From NCBI RefSeq assembly GCF_024753255.1, contig NZ_JANUHA010000009.1, forward strand, positions 124,001 through 188,000: a stretch of DNA of 64,000 nt, written 5' to 3'. Positions 1 through 7,766 of this stretch are shown piece by piece. A program made the position numbers and the translations under genes. Source of the DNA: Massilia agri (GTDB taxonomy: Bacteria; Pseudomonadota; Gammaproteobacteria; Burkholderiales; Burkholderiaceae_D). The notes under the pieces were generated by a model. It made no database searches. It saw only the letters and a list, made by a program, of their open reading frames with translations, and was not told where the DNA came from. Numbering within the stretch: position 1 is the stretch's first letter; each line of letters starts with the position of its first letter.

Positions 1-231
1 CAGCTCGCGCAGATAGTCCCGCGTTTCCTGCCAGTTGCCCGTTTCGCTGCCCTTCGTACGCCAGCGGTAATGCTCCAGCAAATCGAGCCCGGCTACGTCG
101 CTGCGAAGGCCGCCTCGGACAAAGCGTGACGGTTTGATGTTCAGCCGGATCGACAGACTACCGTAGTGTTTGGCCAGCCAGTCCGTGAATGCGGCGACGT
201 CGGACGATGCGATGAATACATTTCTGTTCAT
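1..231 (-). CDS. Hypothetical protein, 3' end beyond window
   Basis: I do not recognise this gene. An ATG on the minus strand at 231 opens a frame that runs without a stop to the window edge, giving 77 visible residues beginning MNRNVFIASSDVAAF. There is no signal peptide or membrane segment; the visible part is mixed hydrophilic with several Trp, Arg and Tyr residues. A perfect TATAAT hexamer on the minus strand at 272-267 lies about 36 bases before the ATG and may be its -10 element. It lies downstream of the gene at 300-1334 on the same strand, so the two may be transcribed in sequence. Confidence 0.55.
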   Translation of the reverse strand, partial: MNRNVFIASSDVAAFTDWLAKHYGSLSIRLNIKPSRFVRGGLRSDVAGLDLLEHYRWRTKGSETGNWQETRDYLREL

Positions 232-299
232 ATTACGATAACTTTCTTCAAGGAAACTATGGCCGAATTATAGCGATCCGGGTCAACCGCGCATATCGG

Positions 300-1334
300 T
301 CAGGAATAACGCCAGCGCTCCTCGTCAAACCTGGCGCCCGGGGGCACGAAACCTGCGTTGATCAATGCGTGAAACAGGAGAGCCTTGAGCTCATCCGCAC
401 TGGCTGCCGTGTACTCCCTGTTATGACACGGTTGCGCGGGAATAAAGCGTGGCAATGCGTCTTCCGTGATGTGGACGCTCACGTGGATGATCAGCCCGGG
501 TGTCCCGTCCAAGGGGCGGATCCCGCGCGTGCCGATTGTCGCGAACCTGTGGTCGCGGCTGACGTACACGGCCAGACCATCCGGCAGATCCGCAACAAGC
601 TCGTGCACCTCGTTCAGTGTTCTCTCGCTGTAGAAAAACCCCATGGACGCAGGGCCGGGCGTCGAACGCGGATGCAGCAAGGCGCCTACCGACGGGCAGC
701 GCTGGACGAAACACGTGCCGAGCGCGGCATACACCTGGTTCAAGGCCACCTGCACCTGGCGGATTGTTCGGCTGTACAAGGTGCGCGCGTACGCCGATGC
801 CAGCTCGAACTGCTGTTCGACAGGAACCGCGTCTGCGCGCCACTGCGCCGGATGTGGGTCGATCGGCAGAACGGTGCGCGCCAGCGTGCGCCCATCCGGC
901 GCGATGCAACCTGACCGGTAGTGCCGCTGCAAGCCGCGGTACCAGTCGCCCTCCGGAGAGAAATGGCGGTCCACGATTTGCACCAGGGCCGGGTTGGCGG
1001 GGATGACGAGCCGCTCGCGCACGACCTCTGCAAGGAGCGCCGCGATCGCGCGCACGTGTCCATCGACGCCGGCAAGGCACGCGTTCGCGGCCGCGATCCG
1101 CTCCGCGTCGACCATGTCATCGGTGTCGATGAATCCGCGCGCGAAATGCCCGGCCAGCCGGTTGACTTCACGGCAAAGCCCATCGACTTCAAGGTAGACG
1201 CGGTAATACACGGGCCAGTGCCGGACGGTCACCTGCGGCCCGGCGAACATGCCGAATACCAGGTTGCCCAGCTCCGCCAGTTCGCGCAACAGGTGTAGAG
1301 CGCCCGTCGGCTGTCCGGTCGTCGTTTGCTTCAA
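300..1334 (-). CDS. Hypothetical protein with TTG start
   Basis: A 344-residue protein that I cannot assign to a family. The start is a TTG at 1334, chosen because an excellent ribosome binding site (AAAGGAGG) lies six bases before it; the frame stays open far upstream, but that part is antisense to the neighbouring regulator and has no matching site. No signal peptide, membrane helix or nucleotide-binding motif is visible. The first half looks helical and the C-terminal half more beta-rich (around GLAVYVSRDHRFATIGTRGI). It is transcribed away from the WYL regulator at 1431, and the 96-base gap holds a shared promoter and operator-like repeat, so control by that regulator is likely. Confidence 0.65.
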   Translation of the reverse strand: MKQTTTGQPTGALHLLRELAELGNLVFGMFAGPQVTVRHWPVYYRVYLEVDGLCREVNRLAGHFARGFIDTDDMVDAERIAAANACLAGVDGHVRAIAALLAEVVRERLVIPANPALVQIVDRHFSPEGDWYRGLQRHYRSGCIAPDGRTLARTVLPIDPHPAQWRADAVPVEQQFELASAYARTLYSRTIRQVQVALNQVYAALGTCFVQRCPSVGALLHPRSTPGPASMGFFYSERTLNEVHELVADLPDGLAVYVSRDHRFATIGTRGIRPLDGTPGLIIHVSVHITEDALPRFIPAQPCHNREYTAASADELKALLFHALINAGFVPPGARFDEERWRYS

Positions 1335-1368
1335 TGTGTCCTCCTTTCGCGTATCCGATCCCGGAGGC

Positions 1369-1415
1369 TTGTCGCCCGGGACCGGTATCGATATAGTGCG
1401 ACGGATTAGCGACAA
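1369..1415. promoter_or_regulatory. Divergent promoter with inverted repeat
   Basis: On the plus strand TTGTCG (1369-1374) and TATAGT (1392-1397) are separated by exactly 17 bases, a good sigma-70 promoter for the WYL gene 33 bases further on. TTGTCGC at 1369-1375 is repeated inverted as GCGACAA at 1409-1415, so the -35 box of the plus-strand promoter has a mirror copy placed to serve the minus-strand gene. A small palindrome TATCGATA lies at 1386-1393 between the arms. The arrangement suits one dimeric regulator controlling both directions (inference). Confidence 0.6.
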
Positions 1416-1430
1416 AATAGGTCGGAAACC

Positions 1431-2540
1431 GTGCCCAGAGATACCACCGAACGACAGCTGGCCCGCAGGCTGGCAATCATCGACCTGTTGCCGGTCCTGC
1501 CCGATCACGGTATCGGACAGGGGGCGACCGTTGACCAGCTCATGACCAGGCTGGGTGACGCCTTCGCGGTGGACAGGCGCACATTCGAACGCGACCTGCA
1601 GGACCTCGCTGATCCGAAGGGTGCGTGGCGCCAACGGTTCGGCCTCGTCGTAGAGTCCCGTCTCAGCGCGAGCGACCGCAGGATCAACGAATGGTTCACG
1701 ACCGCGCACAGCAAGATCCCGCTGTTCAAATCCGTAAGCGCCGTCGACGCCTTGGTGGCCAGCTTCGCCCGCCAGGAATTGGGCCCGTTCCTGCCGCGTG
1801 AGGCACGTCTGGCGCTGGACGAGCAGGTCGCGACGATCGAAAGGAAACAGAAGCATCTGCACCTGACCGATGCGCATCGGCAAGTCGTCGCTTACCAGGA
1901 CAAGATCCGCCGCCTCCCGGACGGACGGCCGATGGCGCCTGGCAAGGTGGCGCCGGCCCATCTGCAGACCGTCAACGACGCCTTGATGAAGAACCTGATG
2001 CTGAGGCTCGTCTATCGTGCGGCGAAGTCCGGGACGAACAGGACGCATTGCGTGTATCCCGTCGGCCTCGTGATCCATGATCGCACGCTGCGTCTGCTGG
2101 CTGTCGACAAGCCCGAGGTCTCCCTGGATCCATCGGCGATGAAGGTCAAGAGTTTCCACCTGCATCGTGTGCGGGAAGTGGCCCTCGGCGATCCGGTGGC
2201 GCGCAACGCCAGGCTGCCTACCTTGGACGAGGCGCTTGCGGGCGGCGCACTGGCAATGTGGTCGAAGGGCCGCATCACCCTGCACCTGCGCTTCGCCGGC
2301 GGAGAAGATGCGGACGTCTTCGCGCGCACTCTGGAAGAGATGCCCTTGTCCGACGACCAGACCATCTTCCTCAATGCGGCCGGACAGCAGGAATTGATGG
2401 CCACCGTCAGCAATACGTCGGCGCTGCGTCGTATGTTGCAAAGCATGGCCCGCGAGGTCAAGGTGCTGGGGCCGGACGACCTGAGACAGGAGATGTGCGT
2501 CTTCCTGGCGGAGGCGCTCGCCTTACAGCAGGGCAATTAA
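1431..2540 (+). CDS. WYL-domain transcriptional regulator
   Basis: A 369-residue DNA-binding regulator with a GTG start. Residues about 5-60 form a winged helix-turn-helix (RRTFERDLQDL is the typical recognition segment). Residues about 185-260 fit a WYL domain (LRLVYRAAKSG, then YPVGLVIHDRTLRLLAVD), where the W-Y-L signature reads L-L-A. The tail resembles the WCX extension. WYL proteins bind ligands such as nucleotides or nucleic acid and often repress accessory or defence genes. The divergent unknown gene at 300-1334 is the obvious target. The gene converges on the secretion operon with only 39 bases between the stop codons. Confidence 0.85.
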   Translation: MPRDTTERQLARRLAIIDLLPVLPDHGIGQGATVDQLMTRLGDAFAVDRRTFERDLQDLADPKGAWRQRFGLVVESRLSASDRRINEWFTTAHSKIPLFKSVSAVDALVASFARQELGPFLPREARLALDEQVATIERKQKHLHLTDAHRQVVAYQDKIRRLPDGRPMAPGKVAPAHLQTVNDALMKNLMLRLVYRAAKSGTNRTHCVYPVGLVIHDRTLRLLAVDKPEVSLDPSAMKVKSFHLHRVREVALGDPVARNARLPTLDEALAGGALAMWSKGRITLHLRFAGGEDADVFARTLEEMPLSDDQTIFLNAAGQQELMATVSNTSALRRMLQSMAREVKVLGPDDLRQEMCVFLAEALALQQGN

Positions 2541-2579
2541 CGACCTGCTGCCGATGGTTGCATCACAACGGTATTGCAG

Positions 2580-3239
2580 CTAGCGGCCGGAATCCTGCGA
2601 CTGGCCGGGCGGCTCCTGGGGTTCCTCCGGCGGCTCTTCCGGGGGCGCCGCCGGCTCTTCCGGCGGCGGCTCGTCCTGCGGCGGCTCGGGGTCCAGCGTC
2701 GTGGGCGGCTGGGGTGGCGGCGGCGTGGCCGGGCGGCCGGGCGCATTTGTCTGGACCCTCACCGGCACTCCGGTTTCCTGCGCCATGAACTTCCACTCCG
2801 ACAGGTAGTCGCGGTTCTCGAAGCCCGAGAACCGCGCGTCGAAGTTCGCCTGCTTCAGCGGCGTCGCCTGCGACAGGCTGTGCACGCCGAGGATGGGGCC
2901 GCTCTCCCCTGCCCGCACCAGGCCCCACTCGGCCTTGCCGGTGACCGGATCGATGAAGATCTTGCGCAGGTGGCGGCGCGGGTTCGGGAAGCGCTTGTCG
3001 CGCAACAGCTCTTCCAGGGTGAGCGGCGCCCGTGGCTGGCCGCGCGGGGTGGCTTTCGCATAGCTGTCGAGGGCCGCGCTGAACTGCGCGCCCGTTTCCA
3101 GCAGCTCCTTTTCCAGCTGGGCCCGCCGCAGCAGGGCCTCGACCTTCAAGGTGGCCGCGCCCACCAGGCCGATGATGAAGACGAAGACGATCAGCCCGAG
3201 GTAGGTGAAGCCGCCCTGGTGCGCTTTACCACTCCGCAT
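2580..3239 (-). CDS. Type II secretion pseudopilin with Pro/Glu-rich tail
   Basis: A 219-residue minor pseudopilin, last gene of the secretion operon. The prepilin leader is short and positive; cleavage is predicted at Gly10-Phe11, followed by a hydrophobic helix (FTYLGLIVFVFIIGLVG). Position +5 of the mature protein is Gly rather than the usual Glu, as in GspK-like tip pseudopilins. The globular part (about 40-165) includes a segment resembling other GspG/PulG-type proteins (IFIDPVTGKAEWG). Residues about 168-219 are a low-complexity Pro/Glu/Gln tail. The ATG at 3239 overlaps the end of the preceding gene by 14 bases; an earlier in-frame start would add residues before the leader and is less likely. 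Confidence 0.8.
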   Translation of the reverse strand: MRSGKAHQGGFTYLGLIVFVFIIGLVGAATLKVEALLRRAQLEKELLETGAQFSAALDSYAKATPRGQPRAPLTLEELLRDKRFPNPRRHLRKIFIDPVTGKAEWGLVRAGESGPILGVHSLSQATPLKQANFDARFSGFENRDYLSEWKFMAQETGVPVRVQTNAPGRPATPPPPQPPTTLDPEPPQDEPPPEEPAAPPEEPPEEPQEPPGQSQDSGR

Positions 3240-3615
3240 AGGGCTGCCCCTTGCGGTCGTTGCCGGGCGCGCTGCTCCGCACATTGCCGACCATGCCCTG
3301 CTCGCCTTCCGGCGGCGGCTCGATGATCCAGCCGTCGCGCGATTCGAGGATCGGGTCCATCGGCAGCTCGCGCAGGTACTTCTTTTCCACCAGCTGCTCG
3401 AGCGATTCCGGATAGCGTCCGGTATCGGAGTGGAACTGGTCGATGATGGCGCGGGTATTCCTCAGGTTCTCCTGCAGGATGGTCTCTTTACTGCTGTCGA
3501 TGCTGGGGAAGAAGCGCGGCACGGCGAGCGTGAGCAGCAGGGCCACGATGCCCAGCACCACCAGCAGTTCGATCAAGGTGAAGGCGCGCAGGCGCCTGAG
3601 CATCGTCATCGTCAC
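3226..3615 (-). CDS. Type II secretion pseudopilin
   Basis: About 129 residues with a class III signal: a short basic leader, then Ala11-Phe12 as the cleavage site (FTLIELLVVLGIVALLL) with Glu at +5. Ala instead of Gly before the cleavage point is tolerated by prepilin peptidase. The body contains TGRYPESLEQL and LPMDPI, the GspG-like pattern in which a proline-containing loop precedes the C-terminal sheet. The GTG at 3615 is chosen because it gives the four-base GTGA overlap seen elsewhere in this operon; ATG codons at 3609 and 3603 are alternatives that keep the whole cleavage motif. Confidence 0.85.
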   Translation of the reverse strand: MTMTMLRRLRAFTLIELLVVLGIVALLLTLAVPRFFPSIDSSKETILQENLRNTRAIIDQFHSDTGRYPESLEQLVEKKYLRELPMDPILESRDGWIIEPPPEGEQGMVGNVRSSAPGNDRKGQPYAEW

Positions 3616-4118
3616 CACCGTCTGTAGGGAATGCCGTTCATGCCGGCTTTTTCGGACATCGAATAGACGTCGTAGACATCCTCGCCCTCCTTCGGCTCGT
3701 CCGGTTCGCTCGCGTAGCTGCGCTTGCCCCAGGTGTCGGCGTCCGGCGTCTCCGGATCCGTATGAAACGGGTCGCGCGGCAGGCGCCGCATGAAATAGAT
3801 CTTCGCTTCCTTCGGGCTGCGCATGTCGCGCACGCCCTCGACCAGCATCTCCAGGCGCGGCGGATAGCCGGTCGCCCCTGCCGCCTTCGCCACGCGGCCC
3901 TCGTCGCTCGCCTTTTTAAACGCGTCGATGCCGGCGCGGATCTCGCGCAGCGAGCGGCGCAGCTCGGCCTCGTCGCGGCGCTGGGACGTGATCTGGGCCA
4001 CCGGCACCACCATGGTTCCCAGCAGGGCCAGGATCGCCAGGGTGACCAGCAGCTCGATGAGGGTGAAGCCGCGCCGCTTCATGCGCTTCGTGCGCTTCGT
4101 GCGCTTCGTGCGCTTCAT
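3612..4118 (-). CDS. Type II secretion pseudopilin with KRT-repeat leader
   Basis: A 168-residue pseudopilin. The leader is unusually long and basic because it contains a Lys-Arg-Thr repeat; cleavage is predicted at Gly17-Phe18 (GFTLIELLVTLAILALLG), with Glu at +5. The mature protein has a long amphipathic helix and a GspG-like globular domain (YPPRLEMLVEG, then MRRLPRDPFH). The ATG at 4118 lies two bases after the secretin stop codon. A second in-frame ATG at 4082 would skip the repeat and still give a normal leader, so the true start is uncertain. Confidence 0.85.
   Translation of the reverse strand: MKRTKRTKRTKRMKRRGFTLIELLVTLAILALLGTMVVPVAQITSQRRDEAELRRSLREIRAGIDAFKKASDEGRVAKAAGATGYPPRLEMLVEGVRDMRSPKEAKIYFMRRLPRDPFHTDPETPDADTWGKRSYASEPDEPKEGEDVYDVYSMSEKAGMNGIPYRRW
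4080..4115 (-). repeat. Four tandem 9-base units in a prepilin leader
   Basis: Read on the minus strand, AAGCGCACG occurs three times in a row, followed by a fourth unit AAGCGCATG. The units encode Lys-Arg-Thr three times and then Lys-Arg-Met, directly after the start codon of the pseudopilin gene. The unit is a multiple of three, so copy-number change would alter the leader length without shifting the frame. Confidence 0.9.
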
Positions 4119-4120
4119 GT

Positions 4121-6109
4121 TTACTGGGTCGAAGGCGGTGGCGTGGGCACCGGCGTCACCTGGATGACCGGCTGCTGTGCGCCCGGTGGGACGGACTGCG
4201 GCGAGCCGCTCGGCGGCGCGGACGGCAGCTGCGACGGCGGCACCGAGAACGGACGCTCGGTCGCCGGCGCCGGCGCGGCTGCGCCATTGGCCGGGGCCGG
4301 GCGCCCTGCGCTGGTGCTGGTAAGCGGCAGTTGCACGGGCGCGCGCGCCGTGCTGTCCGGACGGCGGCGGAAGCTGGCCTCGGTGCCGGCGCCGAACTCC
4401 GAGGCGCTGGCCGCCGGACGCTGCACCGTGCGCACCAGGTGCGGGGTGATCGACAGCACGATCTCGGTACGATCCGTCTGGTCGCGGGTGCTGCCGAACA
4501 GGCGGCCCAGCACCGGCAGGTCGCCGAAGCCCGGCACCTTGCTGCCGCTCGAGCGGTCTTCGTTGCTGATCAGGCCCGCCAGCACCTGGTTCTCGCCATC
4601 CTTCAGCTGCAGCAAGGTGGTCGCCGAGCGGGTGCCGATGCGGTAGGCCACGCTGCCCGAGCGGGTCGTCACCGCTTCGCCCAGGGTGCTCACTTCCAGG
4701 GAGATGCGGATGCCGACTTCGTTGTTCAGGTAGATGGTCGGCTCGACGTTCAGGGTCAGGCCCACGTCCACGTAGTTCGGCGTCTCGGAAGCGAAGCCGC
4801 CCACACCCGAGGACACGGTGGCCGAGATGTTCGGGATCTTCTCGCCGATCACGACCTTTGCCTTTTCCTTGTTGCGCACCCGGATGCGGGGATTGGCCAG
4901 GGTGTTGGAATCGCCGTCGGCCTTGTTGGCGTTGACCGTGGCGACCGCGCCGTCGACCATGACGTTGTTCTGGTTCAGGTTGCGCAACTGGCTGATGGTG
5001 ACCGGCTCGCCGTCCAGTCCCGCCAGCGGCGCGAAGGACAGCGCGCGCGGCCAGGCGATGCCGAGGTCCATGATGCTGCTGCGTTTGATTTCCAGCACCT
5101 CGACCTCGAGCATGACCTCCGGTTCCGGCACGTCCTGCAGGGCCACCAGCTGGGTCGCCACCTTCACCGCTTCCGGACTGTCGCGCAGGATCACGAGGTT
5201 GAGTTTTTCGTCGACCACCACGTCGCGCGCCTTCAGGATGGTCTTGAAGGTGTTGGCGATGTTCTTGGCTTCGGCATTGGCCAGGAAGAAGGTCTTGACC
5301 GTCATCTCCTGGTATTCCTTGAGCTTGGCCGGCACGTTCGGATAGATCAGGATGGTGTTGCCGTCCATGACCTGGCGCTCGAGCTGGTTGGTCATCAGGA
5401 GGTAGTAGACCGCCGCCTCGACCGTGCTGTTCTTCAGGAAGATGGAGCTGCGCGCATCGGCCTTGACGTCCTTGTCGAAGATGAAGTTCAGGCCCGAATG
5501 GCGCGAGACGATCTCGAAGATCTGCTTGAGCGGCGCATCGCGGAATTCCAGGCTGATCGGCTTGCGGAAGGAGGCCGCGAGCGCTGCCTCGCCGGTGGGC
5601 GCCGCGCTTGCCGCGGCATCGACCTCGATCTGCAGCAGGCGCGCCGCCTCGTGGCTGGGGCGCTCGGTGAGGATGGCGGCCAGCTTGTGGCGCGCGATGT
5701 CGTATTCCTTGCGCTCGAAGGCCGCGCGCGCGGCGTCCAGCATGCCGGCGTGGCGGCGGTCCGCCTCGACCTGGCGCAGGCCGGCGCGGGCGCGCTCGTT
5801 GGCCGGGTCGAAGGCGAGCACGCGGCGCCAGGCCCCCAGCGCCTCCTCGGGCTGGCCGGCCGCCATCGCGTTCTCGGCCTGCAGGATCAGGCGCGTTGCG
5901 GCCTTGTCGCGCGCGGCCAGGAAGGCGGTGCGGTATTGCGCATTGCCCGGGTCGGCGGCGACCGCTTCCCGGTACTTGGCCAGGCCGGCCGCGACCTGGT
6001 CCTGGGCCAGCAGCGCATTGCCCTCGTGGTAGGCGCGCTGCCCCGCGCAGCTGGCCAGCAGCAGGACCCCGAAGGCCGCGCCCAGGGCGCGAACAGGTAT
6101 GCGAAGCAT
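4121..6109 (-). CDS. gspD: Secretin lipoprotein of type II secretion/Msh type
   Basis: A 662-residue outer-membrane channel subunit. A lipoprotein signal ends in LLLASC with Cys21. Residues about 25-130 look like TPR helices (AYHEGNALLAQDQ), an arrangement seen in MshL/PilQ-like secretins. Short N-domains follow (LEFRDAPLKQIFEIVSRHSG at about 170; TVKTFFLANAEAKNIANTFK), then the secretin core (ANPRIRVRNKEKAKVVIGEK to VPGFGDLPVLGRLFG). The last 90 residues are Pro/Ala/Ser-rich and probably disordered. The start codon shares one base with the preceding stop (TGATG). It would form the outer-membrane pore for the machine encoded around it. Confidence 0.9.
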   Translation of the reverse strand: MLRIPVRALGAAFGVLLLASCAGQRAYHEGNALLAQDQVAAGLAKYREAVAADPGNAQYRTAFLAARDKAATRLILQAENAMAAGQPEEALGAWRRVLAFDPANERARAGLRQVEADRRHAGMLDAARAAFERKEYDIARHKLAAILTERPSHEAARLLQIEVDAAASAAPTGEAALAASFRKPISLEFRDAPLKQIFEIVSRHSGLNFIFDKDVKADARSSIFLKNSTVEAAVYYLLMTNQLERQVMDGNTILIYPNVPAKLKEYQEMTVKTFFLANAEAKNIANTFKTILKARDVVVDEKLNLVILRDSPEAVKVATQLVALQDVPEPEVMLEVEVLEIKRSSIMDLGIAWPRALSFAPLAGLDGEPVTISQLRNLNQNNVMVDGAVATVNANKADGDSNTLANPRIRVRNKEKAKVVIGEKIPNISATVSSGVGGFASETPNYVDVGLTLNVEPTIYLNNEVGIRISLEVSTLGEAVTTRSGSVAYRIGTRSATTLLQLKDGENQVLAGLISNEDRSSGSKVPGFGDLPVLGRLFGSTRDQTDRTEIVLSITPHLVRTVQRPAASASEFGAGTEASFRRRPDSTARAPVQLPLTSTSAGRPAPANGAAAPAPATERPFSVPPSQLPSAPPSGSPQSVPPGAQQPVIQVTPVPTPPPSTQ

Positions 6110-6648
6110 CAGTCGAATACTCCAATATTGAGCTGCTGAACCTGGTTCAGCGGCAGGTAGGTCAGGGTCAGCACCGGCGGCTTGATGGCGTCGACCCGGT
6201 AGGTGCCTTCGATCACGGCGGCCTCGCGCACGAGGTAGGTCCTGTCGCCGCGCGCCAGGAAGATCTCCCACCTGCCTTCCTGCAGCGACTTGCCGATATA
6301 GGTGAAGGGCAGCGGCGGCGCGCTCGGCGGCGGTGGCGGCGGCGCAGGCTGCACCGGCGGCGGTGGCGGCGGCGGCGGGGTCCAGTCCTGGCGCCCGAAC
6401 ACGGCCTTGCCCTCCCCGTCCTGACCGAAGCGGTCGTCGCCGCCGATCAGGGTCTCGCGCGGCAGCAGCCGCAGGATCGCGGGCGCCGTGTCTTTTTTCA
6501 CATCGGCCCGCGCGCCCGGCGCCGCAGGCGTGATTGCCGCGCGCTCGACCGGCTCGGCCACGGCATCCTCGGGCGTCTTGTCCCCAAAAATCACCAGGCC
6601 GGCGGCCAGCACCAGGGCCACGGTCATCGCGATGTGGCGCGGCTTCAT
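6109..6648 (-). CDS. PilP/GspC-like periplasmic linker protein
   Basis: A 179-residue protein with one N-terminal membrane helix (about 7-22), a flexible linker with an eight-proline and a six-proline run (about 90-113), and a small C-terminal beta domain (LPFTYIGKSLQEGRWEIFLA; residues about 117-175). This resembles PilP and the homology region of GspC, which connects the inner-membrane platform to the secretin. The genes on either side encode the PilO-like protein and the secretin, the usual order. The start overlaps the previous stop (ATGA). Assignment rests on layout and context; sequence similarity is weak. Confidence 0.65.
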   Translation of the reverse strand: MKPRHIAMTVALVLAAGLVIFGDKTPEDAVAEPVERAAITPAAPGARADVKKDTAPAILRLLPRETLIGGDDRFGQDGEGKAVFGRQDWTPPPPPPPPVQPAPPPPPPSAPPLPFTYIGKSLQEGRWEIFLARGDRTYLVREAAVIEGTYRVDAIKPPVLTLTYLPLNQVQQLNIGVFD

Positions 6649-7220
6649 TGCGTGCCTCCCGGGCTTGCCGTCGCCGACAGATAGAGGGTGAGGCGCAGGC
6701 GCGCCTCGACGTTCTCTTCGCGGATCGCGTCGCGGCGGAAGCTCACGTCGTCCAGCGAGGCGTGCGGCAGCGCGCGCAGGACGTCGAAGGCGAAGGCCCA
6801 GATCGCGTCGTAGCGGCCCTTGACCGGCAGGTTGATCTGGTATGTCGTGAAGCCGCCGGCGCGGTCCTGGCTGCTCCGGTACTCGCCCTGGCGCAGCACC
6901 AGGGCGTGCCGGTCCGCCAGCGCGAACACCTCCTTCAACTGGCGCTCGACGCCGCGGCGCTGGCCCAGCGCAGCATGGAAGTGTGCGAGGTTCTGGTCGG
7001 CGCTCGGGGCCGGGGGCGGCGGTGGCGGCGGGGCCGGGCGGGCGGCCGCGGCGCGCGCGGCCTCGTACTCGTCCGCCACCCGCATGCGCGCAGCGCCCAG
7101 CCAGGACAAGAGCACGACGCAGACCAGCAACAGGAGCATGGCGACGGCCAGCACCGGATTCACGCGCGCCACCGCGACGCGCAGGCGCAGCCACAGCGAT
7201 GCCAGCGAGACCTGCCTCAT
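6645..7220 (-). CDS. PilO/GspM-like inner-membrane protein
   Basis: A 191-residue bitopic protein. A membrane helix at about 18-38 (PVLAVAMLLLLVCVVLLSWLG) is followed by a proline run (about 58-65), a helical region, and a ferredoxin-like C-terminal domain (about 95-185) containing YQINLPVKGRYDAIWAF, the segment best matching PilO-type proteins. It would pair with the PilN-like protein to form the periplasmic alignment ring. The start ATG overlaps the upstream stop by the ATGA pattern. Confidence 0.7.
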   Translation of the reverse strand: MRQVSLASLWLRLRVAVARVNPVLAVAMLLLLVCVVLLSWLGAARMRVADEYEAARAAAARPAPPPPPPPAPSADQNLAHFHAALGQRRGVERQLKEVFALADRHALVLRQGEYRSSQDRAGGFTTYQINLPVKGRYDAIWAFAFDVLRALPHASLDDVSFRRDAIREENVEARLRLTLYLSATASPGGTQ

Positions 7221-7765
7221 TGGCCACCCCACTGGGCAATGAGCTGAAAGCGCAGCGGGCGGTTCGGATCCTGCTCGACGATCTCGTGGCGGCTCAGGGT
7301 CACGGCGCCGAACCAGCTCTGCTCCTGCATGCGCGCGACGTAGGCCAGCATGTCGTCGGCGTTGCGGCTTTCCGCCGTGATGCGCAGGGTGCGGCGCTTC
7401 GCGTCGGGTTCGAGCGCCAGCAGGGCCACGTTGTCCGGGGTCGCGGCGCGCACGGCTTCGTGCAGTTCGCGCCAGGGCAGGTTCAGCTGCATGATGGCTT
7501 CGTTGACGGCGCGGGCCTGGGCCTCGGACACCATCACCCTGGGCGTGGCCGCGACCGGCAGCGGCTGCGCCGCGTTCGACCTTGCCGCGAGCGCGGCCTG
7601 CAGGGCTTCGAGCTCGGCCTGGTCTTCCTGGTAACGCGAGAAGGTCATCACGGTGGTGAAGCACAGGCAGGCCACCGCGAACAGGAAAACGGCGCTGCGC
7701 GGCGGCGTGCGCAGCAGGGTGCGGCGCAGCGAGCGCGGGGCGAAATCGATCTGGACACGCCTCAT
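7217..7765 (-). CDS. PilN-like assembly protein
   Basis: A 182-residue protein with a short cytoplasmic N-terminus (MRRVQIDFAPR), a membrane helix at about 24-42, a coiled-coil stretch (YQEDQAELEALQAALAARS) and a C-terminal ferredoxin-like domain. The N-terminal peptide normally docks on PilM. The gene sits between the PilM-like and PilO-like genes, which supports the call. Its start lies one base after the upstream stop codon. Confidence 0.75.
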   Translation of the reverse strand: MRRVQIDFAPRSLRRTLLRTPPRSAVFLFAVACLCFTTVMTFSRYQEDQAELEALQAALAARSNAAQPLPVAATPRVMVSEAQARAVNEAIMQLNLPWRELHEAVRAATPDNVALLALEPDAKRRTLRITAESRNADDMLAYVARMQEQSWFGAVTLSRHEIVEQDPNRPLRFQLIAQWGGQ

Positions 7766-7766
7766 C

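Noticed and set aside
1335..2441. N-terminal extension of the unknown gene at 300-1334 to a 713-residue protein
   Set aside because: The extension is antisense to the WYL regulator, while a strong ribosome binding site marks the TTG at 1334.
4080..4118. Short tandem repeat as a CRISPR-like array
   Set aside because: Units of nine bases without spacers inside a coding region; it is a simple coding repeat.
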